Assembly: GCA_964019055.1 (NCBI GenBank)
Contig: OZ025215.1
Span: 8,432,208-8,496,207 of the forward strand
DNA: 64,000 nt
Direction of reading: 5' to 3'
Origin: Anthopleura xanthogrammica
Lineage: Eukaryota > Cnidaria > Anthozoa > Actiniaria > Actiniidae
This document shows, in pieces, positions 12,096-24,200 of the stretch. Every line of letters starts with the position of its first letter. Position 1 is the stretch's first letter. Below the pieces are notes generated by a model, which saw only the letters and a program-made list of their open reading frames with translations, was not told the origin of the DNA and did no database searches. The position numbers and the translations under genes are program-made.

Positions 12096-12169
12096 CATTC
12101 ATAGGTCTCGCTGTTTGCATTGTTTATAGAAAATAAATGAATAAATGGGATTTAGCAGTGGCTTTCCAC

Positions 12170-12310
12170 AAACAGAGTAGCTATTCATCCACTGAAATTC
12201 CAATTGGAATTTAGAAGTTGATCCCGGCGGAACTTGAATCCGAGTCGCATTGGTGAGAGGCGATCGCTCTCACCACTATGCACTCGTGCCTCCCGGTTTA
12301 GCTCAGTGTC
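12170..12310 (-). mobile_element. SINE fragment (common family, antisense)
   Basis: Shares ATTCATCCACTGAAATTCCAATTGGAATTT-type tail sequence, inverted, with the copy at 32190-32350, together with a degenerate tRNA-like head containing CCGGCGGAACTTGAATCC and GGTGAGAGGCGATCGCTC. It lies between CHERP exon 16 and the optional terminal exon at 12548. Confidence 0.55.
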
Positions 12311-12963
12311 TCTCACATTTGGCAGAGAACCGCGGGCGCGTTCAAATAAAGGGACAGTATTCCATGGGCTAGATACAACGTCATACTATGTAACTATAAC
12401 CTTCTCCCTTTTCAGTTTTATTCGCAAATTCTCCCCACAAACAAAACTATTATAATGTTCACTTCTTGGTTAAAAAACAGGATACCATTTTTCAGTTTTT
12501 CTGTCCAGTTTTCTCATCATTCAGCTTTCTTTTTTTCTTTTTCCCAGCCGAAAGAAAATAGTTAGAATACTTGCAAGCTGAACAAAGATACAAACAACCA
12601 CGATCGGTCATCAGTTTTCGGATTTTCCCGCCTTGGAAATCCTGTTGAGTTTATTGTAGTAATGCACGCCCGAGCGGTCCCTGTCTACAAAGTATTTAAT
12701 GACTCGTTGTTTTACGGTTCAACTCGAGAATTTTTACATTATTAAATAACAACGCTTTCGAGTGGGCGTTATGGAGCTGTCAGCTGTGAAAATAATCTGG
12801 TAGTTATTTGATGCAGAAAAACCGCTGGTTTACTTGACTGTCATCGTGTATATAGTTGGATGGAGAGCACCAAAGCCGGATATACTTACGTCGATAATTT
12901 ACGATGGTAAAGTAATGCAACTTGCAGTAAGCTTTGCGGAGTCATTTGAAATACTGAAAATGA

Positions 12964-12969
12964 AATAAA
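12964..12969 (+). terminator. Candidate CHERP polyadenylation signal
   Basis: AATAAA, about 870 bp after the stop at 12095 and 400 bp after the alternative stop at 12561. It precedes a gene-free stretch and is the best hexamer before the next gene. Use is inferred. Confidence 0.4.
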
Positions 12970-13065
12970 ACAAACTTGAAAAGATTGAGTCGCTTTTTAA
13001 AATATAATTTTCTTTCTTCTCGGTACTGTGAACCTGTACACCAGAAGAATTTTAACATCATTAAG

Positions 13066-13210
13066 GTGCAGGCACACGGTCCAACATTGCGCGCAATATT
13101 GCAGGCAATGTTGCTGAAGTAGGATCACAACAAATTGCGTCGAGTGACATGGCTCGCAACATCGATTGCCTGCAACATTGCGCGCAATGTTGCACCGTGT
13201 GTCCGTAGCT
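13066..13210. mobile_element. MITE with CAACATTGCGCGCAAT arms (copy 1)
   Basis: Inverted arms of about 50 bp (GGTCCAACATTGCGCGCAAT... and ...ATTGCGCGCAATGTTGCACC). The internal stretch GCTGAAGTAGGATC...AAATTG...GACATGGCTCGCAACAT recurs at 38274-38445. It lies in the CHERP-SKP2 spacer (12562-13652), which otherwise shows no gene. Confidence 0.8.
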
Positions 13211-13526
13211 TTACATGTTTGCACTTAGATAATGCACTGTACTGTACCAGTACTGATATTTGTAGGAATTGCTTGTGGGAAATACGATAATAAAAAATGG
13301 GATTTATTCAAAATTCATTACGACTCGGCCTAGGATTTTGTCAAAAGGGAAACTGATCCCTACCCCACTTAGGACATGCTCATTACAATCCTGAGTTTCA
13401 ATGAGAGATTTGGTCAGTGTTGCAAAATACCTTAGAAAAATAATGAAATGCGTTATTTATTAATCTTCGTATATTCTAATAATTTTTTAATAAATAATAA
13501 TAAATTATAAAAGTGTAAAAAGAAAT

Positions 13527-13536
13527 GGCGGGAAAA
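13527..13536 (+). promoter_or_regulatory. E2F-like site upstream of SKP2
   Basis: GGCGGGAAAA matches the E2F consensus and lies 117 bp before the SKP2 start codon. A second GC-rich match, GGCGCCAAG, occurs at about 13627. Mammalian SKP2 is a known E2F target. That these sites act in this organism is inference. Confidence 0.4.
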
Positions 13537-13652
13537 CGTTTTACACTTGCGCGACTTGGGACACTGGCGCTAGTTTTGCCTCGTTGCTGAGTAGGCCGGT
13601 CTGTGATTGGTGGAAACAGGATAAGGCGCCAAGTTTGTTTGGCAAAATAAAA

Positions 13653-16600
13653 ATGGCTCCCAAGAAACTGAATTCGAGAACAAATGATCGCTATAAAAGA
13701 ACGAGAAAAGCACTAAAAAACAGCAGGAAAAGAAGACATACCATGCCATCTGAAGGCACTAAATATACCTGGGGTATGGACGAGACAGAAACAGAAGAAT
13801 TGTTTAATGATTTGGACGTTTCTGTGTTGAGATGGCCTGATGAAGATGTTAGAGACTCGAGTCAGGATCAAGAGCTCGTGGAGACAAACGACTTAGATGA
13901 AAAACATACATCAAATGTAAGCCAATCTTCAAGAAAATATTATTCATTTTGTAGTGGAATCTTATGGATAATTTGCCATTGAAAATTTGGTTTTTAGGCC
14001 AAGTTTTACGTAATCTAAACTCCGATTTTCAAAAATGAGGAATTTCCTCTCCGTAAATAGACTTGATCTATTTCAATTTATTGACATTAACATGAAAAGT
14101 ATTAATAATTACTTTTAAAAACTCAAAAGTGTTAATACTAAGATTTTTGCTTATACTAGATGTCTTAAAGTGTACAAATCAATAATTTTTCACTTTGATC
14201 TTTTTCGTATCAGAATCTTGGTAAACGAGTTTCTAAAAACAATTCGACAAGAAGTAGAATCCTTGCGAAGAAGCAGTCCAAATCTTGTGGGATGTGTGGT
14301 CATCACCAAGTCAGGCATTCTAATGCCAAGAGGAAAGATAACGCAGAAAAGCTAGGTGAAAATATATGATATTTATTAATTATTTTCATTGGTCACTGGC
14401 TGTTTGTCGTGTGATCATTGGTCTGTAGTTATTATCAATCACATTAATGGGGAGCTACTAGATACTTGACCCCATAATGTGGCCCCTCCTCATGCCTGTA
14501 CCCAGGACTTTACTTTTTGTGGGGGGTGCAACCAAGGCCAAAGTGGACCAATCCAGGCAAAAACATATATGACCGTTTTGCATTGCCAGTGGAAGGCTGA
14601 ACCCCCCTCCAACCCCCCCCCCCCCCCCCCCCAAATGCCAATGCTGAATTAAAAGAAAAACTTGTTCATTAGTGTTAAAAATTAATAAGTATCATTTACT
14701 TTAACTGGCTGTAGTTGGACATTGAGTACCAAAATGTGGGCCTGTGGGATGTGCAGACACACCCTGTGCACCCCCTAGGTACAAGCCCGCTCCTCTATCT
14801 GATGCATGCAAGGCACCATGTTATTTTATTTTTGTACCAACCTCACCTTGCTAGTTGAAGACATAATATTATACTACTTAAGTCCTTCAAAAGAATCAAA
14901 ACAAAAACATTAATTCTATTTCAAGTTTACAAACTCAATTTGTTTGTTTGTTTTCCCTTTTCTTTAGATCCATTCATTATTTTATCAGACGAAATGATTT
15001 TAGGGATTTTCAAATTTTTACCAAGACACACACTATCTGTATGTGCTCAAGTGAGCAAACAATGGCAGATACTCGCGTAAGTAAATTACAGCTGTATGAA
15101 TGCTATCATTGAGATGCCTATGAGTTAATCAAGAGTCCACTGTGTCAGCTAAGACATGTGGGACCCAGTATTTGGGAAAATGGGATGAAAACCTGGCAGT
15201 GCCCTTGATTTTTACGTCCATTGAAACTCACATAATTGCACTTAATTTAATTTTGTAACAGTTATGATGAGAGTCTATGGCGATGTGTAGACATGGCAAA
15301 GACTAAACTTCAGCCAGGCATCCTTGGTTCTGTTTTGTTACGAGGTGTAAGAGTATTAAGAGTAGCGTCATCAACGGTAAGAGTAAACCCTAAGGCATAA
15401 TCAGAATTTTAGACAAAATCGTGTCCTTTTCAACGATTTGTGCTTTACTATTAACATATGCCTCAAGAATTACCACCAACAAAAATTGATACTCATGGAA
15501 ATGAAATGTCAAACATAAAAGGAAAAAAATTGCATTGAAAAGTATGGCAGATGTTGTTGTAACCAAATTCTTCACTCTTTGTAGGTGTGCTCTCCAATAT
15601 TTGATGAGAACCTCAACATTTTCCCAGACATAGTTCCTGTTTCTCAGTCCAGTGATTGTCCTCTAAAGCTTTGTTACCTTGATGCTACGTTGTGCACATT
15701 TGAGGAAAACAGTTTACTCTGCTTATTAATGGTAATGGTTTTCAAGAGTAAACTTCAAATTTTATTACTGACAGTAAACCCTGAATCCAATCTCTGGGCT
15801 GATCAAAGTCAGGGCACTGCTAACTCACAGATCAAACCCTGAAACAACCTCTAGCAGATCAGGGCATGGTGAACTCACTGATCGAATTGGAATTGAGCGT
15901 GTTAGGTTTTGCAGAGGGAGGAAAACCAGAAAACCCGGGGGGAAATCTTCAAGGGAGAAAACTTAAAAACTCCACAAACATGTGATGCTGAGTCTTGGAA
16001 TGGAACCCGAGACCAGAGGTGAGAGGTCAGTGCAGTAACACTAGGCCGCCCTTGATTTCCAATCAACCTGATGATGATAAAAGGAATTTATCCCTAATTA
16101 GAAATACATGTATACATCTCTTAACAGCATTCAAGAAGATTAAAGTGCCTAAGCTTGGACTCTTGTACTCTTTCTCTAAGCATCCTCAGGTAGTTCTAAT
16201 AGACAGTTTTAAAATGAGGTTAAATAAGTTAAAACTATGTTTGCAAACATGCTTAATGTTGGATTGTCTAATGTGCTGTTCATATATCTTCAGAGCAATT
16301 GGTCAATGCCAAGACCTGAGAAAGCTGAATTTAGCAATGTGCACAGGAATTACTTTACAAGGGATGAAAGCTCTAGTGAATGGCTGTAAAAGGTAACAGC
16401 ATATTAAACAATAAAATGCATGCTTTAAAGTGTAGGAAAATTTCACTGGTATTGATAGGACAGGAGGTTATTCAGCAAGTTCTGGATCCCTTACTTTTGC
16501 CATGACAAGCTGAATGATTTCATCTCCAATAAAATGCATGTACACTCATCCCTAGACTAGCCTCCTGCACACAGCAGCTGAGAGGCACTTCCGGTTCCTG

Positions 16601-18224
16601 TCATCCGGAAGTGCCTCACAACGGCTGCACAGGACACTACCCTAGACAAGAAATTTCAAAAACACATCTTTAGAATGGAAAATTTAACTTCTAAGTTCAA
16701 ATTTGATGGAGGCCCACATTAGCATTCAGAATCATGATAATGTTAAGAGTCACAAAATAAAGGATGCAGACTATCATTATGTCTTCTGCATAAAAGACAA
16801 ATGGACTTTCTAATATAATTGTCCTTTTTTGTTTTAGATTAACAGATCTAAATTTAGCTTGGACAAGCCTTAGCAAGGAATCCGTTTTACAGGTTTTTAA
16901 CCCTCAAAATTTTATATTTTGTTTATACATTGGCATGCAGACAGCTTTGTAAAGAAGTGTAATAAAACTATTTTGAGACCCACAAATAAAACAGCTTTTT
17001 CTCATGCTTCAATCAGTTATATAGCAGGATGGAAAAAGCTGGGGTTTTTTTTGTATCGTATACAAAATATCATCAGCAACTGTGCTCTGTTCACTAATAA
17101 AGCACAGTTTTTGACCAATCAGAGTGTGCATAGTATCTACACTGTAAGCTATATATTATAATGAACACTATTTTGACTGTTAATAATTCTCAGGTTGTCC
17201 AAAATCTACCAAACCTTACCAAATTAAATCTAAGTGGATGCAGAGAATGTGTAACAGATGAAGGTATAAAAATAGTTTTCCTTAAAGTTTGCTCTTCCAA
17301 AATGTTTTGTATAATGGAGTTTTATCTGTTATGTGTAATATTTACCAAGATTTCTTTCTTCACTTGTTTCTACACAGCTGTGCTTCAGCTGGTCCAAAAC
17401 TGTCCAAAACTAACACACCTGGATATAAGGTTGGTATATAATACAAATGGTAGAATAAATGTGATAAAATGATGAAGAGTGCTTTGTGATGATGATTGAT
17501 GATGATGATGATGACTTGTGGTGATGATTAATTAATGGTGATTGATGATACTGATGACTATTATCATGATGTTAATTACTAATGATGATGAAGTAAATAT
17601 GATCGATGATGACTAATGGTGGTGATGACTAATTAATGGTGATTGATGATGATGTTGATGACCATAATGATTGATGACTGATGATGATGATGACTGATAT
17701 CAGGATGATGACTAATGGTGATTGGATGATGATGATTACCATGATGATGATGACAATGATGACGTGAATGTTTTTTTTACTTTATTCTTTATTGCAGTGA
17801 TGCCATTCAAATAACAGCCATATCTCTAGCATCCATTGCAAAGAACCTTGATCTTCAACAGCTGGCCATAAGCAGATGCTACAGCATCCAACCACAAGCC
17901 TTCCGGTATGTAGCAAGTCAATTCATACTTCATAGGCTATTGATTTTGTTGTTACTTGGGGTGGAAATGCGAGCAATATTCACTCCATCTGCAACTTACA
18001 ATGCAACATGCCTTAAAAACTCCCTCATTTCTTTTAGCCTTTGCACAAAGATGAAATCCTTGGTGAAACTCGAAGTATATGGACTCCTCAATACAGATGG
18101 TGTGGACTTGTTGAAAAGAGAACTTCCTGGCATAAACATCAACAGCTGTCTATTCTCAACCATTGCTAGACCAGTAAGCTATAAGTATGATGGTACCATA
18201 TGGGGAATTAGGTGTGAAAGATAG
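13653..18224 (+). CDS. SKP2: S-phase kinase-associated protein 2 (F-box/LRR protein), 11 exons
   Basis: Substrate receptor of an SCF ubiquitin ligase. Exons: 13653-13916, 14214-14355, 14968-15076, 15262-15376, 15585-15747, 16296-16392, 16838-16892, 17194-17263, 17378-17429, 17798-17905, 18038-18224; together 1362 nt, 453 aa. Residues ~135-175 form the F-box (PFIILSDEMILGIFKFLPRH ... VSKQWQILAYDESLW); LRR repeats follow (LRKLNLAMCTGI, LTDLNLAWTSL, LTKLNLSGC, LTHLDI). The C-terminal tail INSCLFSTIARP ... WGIRCER is the specific SKP2 signature. The exon 5/6 junction is uncertain: the obvious donor at 15732 breaks frame, so I used GTAAAC at 15748 with the second AG of the CAGAG acceptor. The basic N-terminal region (KKLNSRTNDRYKRTRK) and a CGMCGHH cluster in exon 2 are not family hallmarks I know. 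Confidence 0.9.
14492..14800. mobile_element. Terminal-inverted-repeat element in SKP2 intron 2
   Basis: Left CTGTACCCAGGAC ... GGGGGGTGCA and right TGCACCCCCTAGGTACAAG are imperfect inverted ends of a ~300-bp non-coding element that includes a ~19-bp C-run near 14614. Confidence 0.5.
15770..16056 (-). mobile_element. tRNA-derived SINE, antisense copy
   Basis: Minus-strand tRNA-like head (GGCGGCCTAGTGTTACTG ... CTCACCTCTGGTCTCGGGTT) and tail (GCCCTGACTTTGATCAGCCC) match the plus-oriented copy at 26368-26595. It begins only ~20 bp after the likely end of SKP2 exon 5. Confidence 0.75.
16558..16637. repeat. Short GC-rich foldback in SKP2 intron 6
   Basis: GAGGCACTTCCGG and CCGGAAGTGCCTC face each other across a 10-bp loop, with outer complementary CCTCCTGCAC...GTGCAGGA-like ends. 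The CCGGAAGT core is also an ETS-type motif, probably by coincidence. Confidence 0.6.
17462..17760. repeat. Degenerate GATGAT microsatellite
   Basis: About 300 bp of imperfect GAT/GAC/TGA trinucleotide repeats in the SKP2 intron before exon 17798-17905. Confidence 0.85.
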
Positions 18225-18735
18225 CATCATGCGCACAGCACTTCAATGAATTATGTTGGAATTAAATGGATTAAATCAGCAAGATTTAGTGCTGAACAGT
18301 TAAAAATCCCAAAAAATAATTATCCATAGAATGACCGTGGAAGGGGACATAGTTGTGGACTTCAGGTCATCAGCCGGATGATAGGATTAAAAATAAATGG
18401 AAGCCCTTAGGTATGTGGTAAAGCAGAAAGCCTTGAAAAAAATAATTCTCAACCATTGCTAGACCAGTAAGCTATAAGTATGATGGTACCATATGGGGAA
18501 TTAGGTGTGAAAGATAGCATCATGCGCACAGCACTTCAATGAATTATGTTGGAATTAAATGGATTAAATCAGCAAGATTTAGTGCTGAACAGTTAAAAAT
18601 CCCAAAAAATAATTATCCATAGAATGACCGTGGAAGGGGACATAGTTGTGGACTTCAGGTCATCAGCCGGATGATAGGATTAAAAATAAATGGAAGCCCT
18701 TAGGTATGTGGTAAAGCAGAAAGCCTTGAAAATAT
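18152..18735 (+). repeat. Exact 292-bp tandem duplication of the SKP2 3' end
   Basis: Bases 18152-18443 and 18444-18735 are identical except at the junction tail. Copy 1 holds the last 24 SKP2 codons, the stop and the proximal 3'UTR; copy 2 repeats all of it downstream of the stop, where it is not translated in the normal transcript. Each copy carries an AATAAA. Either a very recent tandem duplication or an assembly error. Confidence 0.95.
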
Positions 18736-20023
18736 TAGGCGAGGGGTATGTGAGCCGTATATCGATCCCTGAGTAAATGTGTGGCCAGTGCAGGTTCACA
18801 CACTTTCTTGATTATTCTCAGGCCAAAAGATCATCATAATGCCAAGTTTGGACTGTAAATATACGTTTTAGCTTCAAATTGTAAAGAAAATTTTTAATAC
18901 AGAATCCTACTAATGGGATGATTTTAGAAATTTATGTTGAAAATTTTAAAAATAAACAAATTATTTTTCTACAAAAGTTTTAACATTTGAAATCACTGAT
19001 CAAGACAAACATCCCATAAATGCTACTGAAAAGTAGAAGTGGTGAACAATTTTGATCGACCAAAACTCTTTTCAGCATCATTGCAGAACTTCAAATGCAT
19101 CCATATAATGTTTTTGATATAATTCAAAGGTTTTATTTAAGAGGTTTTTCATGAATAATAAATGCATTGAAAACGTAGCGGATCTCAGGGTTGAGTCGTT
19201 TCGATACGATAATAAGAGAGTGGTGTTTTACTTGATGATCATCTTCACACATCGCAGAATTTTTCCTTAAATTATCACAAAACACCTTGATTACTTATAT
19301 AGTATATATATAGTATGTTATGACTTGAAAATATATATGTATCAAATCAGCCATACCATATGTATCGAAACCACTACTTATGTGTATCGAATTAGGCTGT
19401 ATCGAAACTGACACGTATCAAAACTGGCTACCGGGAATTATTGGCATTATGGATGGCAGACATCTGCAACAACTGCAATACTGTGAACACGTGACTCCTT
19501 GCACACACAAAAAACCACAAGAAAGATTATTCATAGAATAAGGTAGAGTATTATTAATTCTTTTATTGATAATTTATCAAATAATTACATTAAATATAAA
19601 GAGTCTTAAATGAAATAAGTTAATAACAAACCAATATTTTCTTACATGGTCAGCTAGCTGCTCACGAAAAAGAAATAGTTGGGAGTAATTTCAATAAACT
19701 TTGATGAGCACTGGTTGGCATCAGCCAAGCAAATGGCTCAAGTCCTAGGTGAATGATTCTATTTATAATGCCATCAGACCAATATAGGTCACTGTTTTAC
19801 GGGGGGGAAAAAGCCCGGAAAAAAAAAAGCCCCCAATTCTGCAGGAAAAAATATGACCTCTGATTTTAACTTAGAATGTCATTTCAAAAACAAAATATTG
19901 GTCATCTAATGTCATAAATCTTGGTAACTTTGATCCCCTCAACTGGAGCAATAGATTGTTATATATCTAATAACGTCATTTATATGAAATGGGTCAATTT
20001 GGACCTTTTTATCTTTGGGTGTA

Positions 20024-20182
20024 ATGTTTTCCCATTTCAGACCACGTCATTCTCTGGAGAATAAGATTCTTTGTCTGAGTTGTATGCATATTGATTTCAT
20101 GTGTCTTCTAATGCACTACCATTAAACAAAGAAATAATACTCTAGGGCATGACATGCAGTCTGAAATGTGAAAACATGCCCA
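20024..20182. mobile_element. CATTCCCTAGAG-family MITE, copy 1
   Basis: Inverted arms of about 50 bp: TTTTCCCATTTCAGACCACG at the left, CAGTCTGAAATGTGAAAAC at the right, with ACAAAGAAATAATACTCTAG inside. Other copies: 20578-20740 (inverse), 22970-23050 (partial), 27815-27975, 36440-36620. Confidence 0.75.
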
Positions 20183-20577
20183 CACTAAAAGGGTCAATTT
20201 AGAGAGTCCACAAGATATGCCCCATTATATTATACATGCCCTTCCTAAGATTTTAACTGTTTGCTTGTATTGAAACCCAACCAAAACATGCATTCATTTT
20301 TATCTACAGCATACCAATATAAAAATGTGAATTAATTTTTGTTTTCATGCCATGCATAATAATTATGTTACTAATGCATTATAAATCAATATTTTTCAAT
20401 CTAATAACTATAATAATTAATGACTTGACTGTATGATTTTCAAATCCCAAAAAATGTACAATCTTCAAACATTGGATTGTGTGCATTCTCTTGAAACAGC
20501 TAGATTTCCACCCAGTCATTGGCCATTGCATTGAATCATATCTAGTATATATTACATTCAGTCAAAAGACCTTTAGC

Positions 20578-20740
20578 TGGGGAATAACATTTTTCCATTT
20601 CTGATGTGTCATTCCCTAGAGTATCATTTCTTTGTTTAATGGTTGCACATTCAACACGAAAAAAAATCAATATGGATTCAAAGAATCTTATTCTCTAGAG
20701 AACAACAAGTAGAAATGGAGAAAACATTACAACAGCTAAA
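20578..20740. mobile_element. CATTCCCTAGAG-family MITE, copy 2 (inverse)
   Basis: Contains GTGTCATTCCCTAGAGTATC, TTTCTTTGTTTAATGGTTG and, toward the other end, GAATCTTATTCTCTAGAGAA. It is the reverse-oriented partner of copy 1, ~400 bp away. Confidence 0.75.
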
Positions 20741-21279
20741 AAAGGCAATCATTTCTAAATTGTCACTCAGCACAGTCTCCTCTTTACATTTACATTTACA
20801 TTATTTACTTCTTTTTTAAAAGTCTTTATCTTCTTCAGCATGCCAGCATATCTTAAAGTTCACTTTACCATGCAAATATATTATATCTAATCTCATAACC
20901 AGTTACAAATTCAATGCCTTCCAGATTTTTCCTTTGCAAGTTAATACCTATCTATACTTCCAGTGCAGCTAGGTTCTACTGTGGCATTACTTACAATGCA
21001 CTTTTAAGCTTCAAATATTAGATATACTATATCTTGCAACCATTTATAAAATCAATGTTCCCAAGATTTTTTCCTCAAAATTTAACACCTTGAAGTGTAG
21101 CTGTTCCCTGATGCAGCATTCACCTAAGGGGTAACTCTAAGCTTCATATATCAAATATGTTATATTTAATCTTATAACCACTTACAAATTCAAAACCTTC
21201 AGGATTTTTTTAACACCTATTCTTGGGGTGCATCTGTTCCCTACAGTAGTGTTCACATAACTTACAGCATATCACAACT

Positions 21280-24200
21280 TCAAATATCATCAAATAGGTT
21301 CTTGGGTGGTTTCTTTGGTGACCAGCCAAATCCAGAAGAGGCATCCCTATTGTATGAATCTCTGTTATATGAATCCCTATTATACCCACTGGTAGAAGCA
21401 TCAGGATCATAGTCTGCCGCAGACAGTAACTCAATCCTATCATTCTCTTGATCAAATCTTGAATATTTTACAACCTTGATGTCATCACCTGTCAAATTAG
21501 TCTGTGACGTAGCTTGATCTCTGCTGATCCCAAGATGTAATTGTCTGTCCCTATCTGTGCGTCTGTCATTCAGTCGTCGCTTGGCTGACTCTGCCCTTTC
21601 TGTCCAAGTTTCCTGTAAAGGCAAAAGTTATTAATGTTTGGTGATATACATCATTAATTTTGTGTTGCTGTCAGACCATGATATTTAGTGAAGGATCAGT
21701 CATTCAATGACAAGTGGATTATATGTGTAGACAGGTCTGAAGGAAGCAAGGGTGGAGAGTGGTGAGGACACTTGTTTCTCACTGGTCAATGCCACCCCAG
21801 TTCCATTCCCAAACTTGGTGTTACAGTATGTTAGTAGGTTAATTTGGATATCGTACTGAAGCCCTTCTTAGAGGTAAGCAGTGATGTGACAAGTGAGAGG
21901 TGTATTCCACCTATGTTGATTCCAAGGGATTTTATTAAGATTTAGATTTTTACCTTTCTACCATCAACATTAAGGTTTTCCTTTCTTCGTCTCTCTGAAA
22001 AACAGTGGAATGGAACAGACATGAATACATGGATTTTGTATACTGTGCGCAGTTTGCAAATATGCCAAAATTGGTGTACATTTTATGCCAACATTATTGA
22101 CATGACTCCACTGAGGGGATCAACTTGACTCCCATATGATCTCGTGTACGATCACTTACTAATTTCTGACTGTACGTACATACCTCTCCTAACAATATCT
22201 TTGCCTTCATTAGCATATTCTGCCGACATATCATCTTCTATGATAAATGTCTGAAAGCCCAAGATGTTTAAACAACGGGTTCCAAGGCTGAAGTATGTTG
22301 CCAAACAAACAAGTAGCACACACATGGGATAGTATAGGTTAACACCCTTGGAGATGAACGAGAGGACATCCATGTGACCCATAAACTGGAGGAGAAAAAA
22401 TGGAGATCACATTGTCAAATTTTCTTTGTATTGTTTAGCTGTATAGCACATTCTGACATGAGAAGAACAAGTTGATACAGTACTGATGAAAATAGGATTA
22501 GTAATAATCATGGTAAAAGTAATAATATTTATAATGATGGCAATGGTGGAGTAGATGATCACTGCAATAGTTTTTGTGGTGATGAAGGTTTTATGAAGGT
22601 GATGCTGATGTTGGTGGTGATGGTTATGGTTGTCTTCATAATGACAATGACAGCAGTGGTGTTTGTATAGTGACTTATGATGCTGGTGATGGTCAAAGGG
22701 ATAATGGTGTCAGAAGTGTTAACGTGGTGTTCATCGTCATCATGATGATATATATGGATAATGACAGTGATACTGGTGGTAATGGTTGTTTTGACAGTTA
22801 CTTAAATACTTACAGTTGTGAACGAGGTCTCTACTTCCTTAATAGCTCCTGTAACATGACCATCCAGATGAAGCATTGCAAGGAAGTTCAATGACAATGC
22901 ATAGGTCAGTCGACACAAAATACTGAAAGAAACAACAGAGTACTTTAGAATTTTTGCCAATGACAAATGCAACCATTAAACCAAGAAACAATATCCTAGG
23001 GAATGGCATGTGGTCTTAAATGAGAAAACATTGAACCTGAGCTAAAAGGGTCTATCACAAGTAATGCAGAGTATTACAATATTGAATTGAAGAATTTAAA
23101 AGCTATTTAAGTTACTTTCCAAATCTTAAACGAATTTCTCTATTTTTGGTCAAATTATATGCTGCTTTCTTACGACCATAAAGCATTTCAATTTGGCTCA
23201 TTTGCATCAAATTTGTGGGGCACTTTGCAATAAACACAATAAACCCCTTGCAGCACTTCGGAATGCAGCTCAATTTGGAGGGCAAAACAATAGGTTCCAA
23301 TTCTCAGGAGATTAAAATTCTTTTATTTTGCCCTCTAAATTGACCTGCTCTGACATAATTTGCAAGGGGTCTATAGTTTTCATGTGCAGTGAAGGAAAAC
23401 AAGCTATTGACGTATTTATGCAAAATGCCCCTCAAAGTCATGAATAAGAAACCAGTGAATTGGACTTACAGGCCGCTGAAGAGAAGGCTATATGGATCAG
23501 TGTGATGATTGGGAGCAAAATAATAGTAGTTGAATATTCTCATCCTGAACACTGTATAATAAGAGCACACGCACATGTACGCAATGATGAAGAATGAAAC
23601 CAACTGGGAAAGAAAGAAAGAAATGAGATAAGGTAAAATGTCAATAAAATGCATGAATAAATGGGAAATGGAAATTTAGCTTGTCTCAGGACTCAGGTTA
23701 ATAAATAGAAAACATGCTTTCCAGGGCCAATGCAGGCAGTCAAGGAGTCAATGACAACGACACAAATGGTACTATTAGTGACAACCCATAAACTGGCCCT
23801 ATATATCCTTTTGGTTATTTATATAATCGTAAAAGATTTTAACTGTCATGTGTCACCCTCATAAAACAAAGTTCATTTGTTCATTCATTCGTTCATTCCT
23901 TCCTTCCTTCCTTCCTTCCTTCCTTCCTTCCTTCCTTCCTTCCTTCCTTCCTTCCTTCCTTCCTTCCTTCCTTCCTTCCTTCCTTCCTTCCTTTCTTTCT
24001 TCCTTCCTTCCTTCCTTCATTCATTCATTAGGAGGCAGCATGGTTGAGTGGTCAGAGCGTTGGTCTCACAATTCAGTCCTGCTCTGACCACTAGCTGAGA
24101 CTATATTTGATTAGGTCAAATTCAGCCTCTCAACAATGCTTACAAATAGGCAACTGGTTTGCCTCCTTACCAGTTGGGTTTCTTAAGAACACTTTACATT

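Larger units (their letters stand above)
18736..21279. other. SKP2-LMBRD2 intergenic spacer (convergent genes)
   Basis: No coding exon recognised in about 2.5 kb. It contains two copies of the CATTCCCTAGAG MITE (20024-20182 and 20578-20740), several ATCGAAAC-type short repeats near 19340-19430, and A-rich tracts. Both flanking genes end here, so it holds both 3'UTRs. Confidence 0.6.

Noticed and set aside
12997..13224. Cys-rich minus-strand ORF
   Set aside because: Lies within the CAACATTGCGCGCAAT MITE.
18444..18735. Additional SKP2 exon or pseudogene
   Set aside because: Exact tandem copy after the stop codon; no splice site leads into it.
23848..24087. [11 protein letters not shown]
   Set aside because: (TTCC)n microsatellite.
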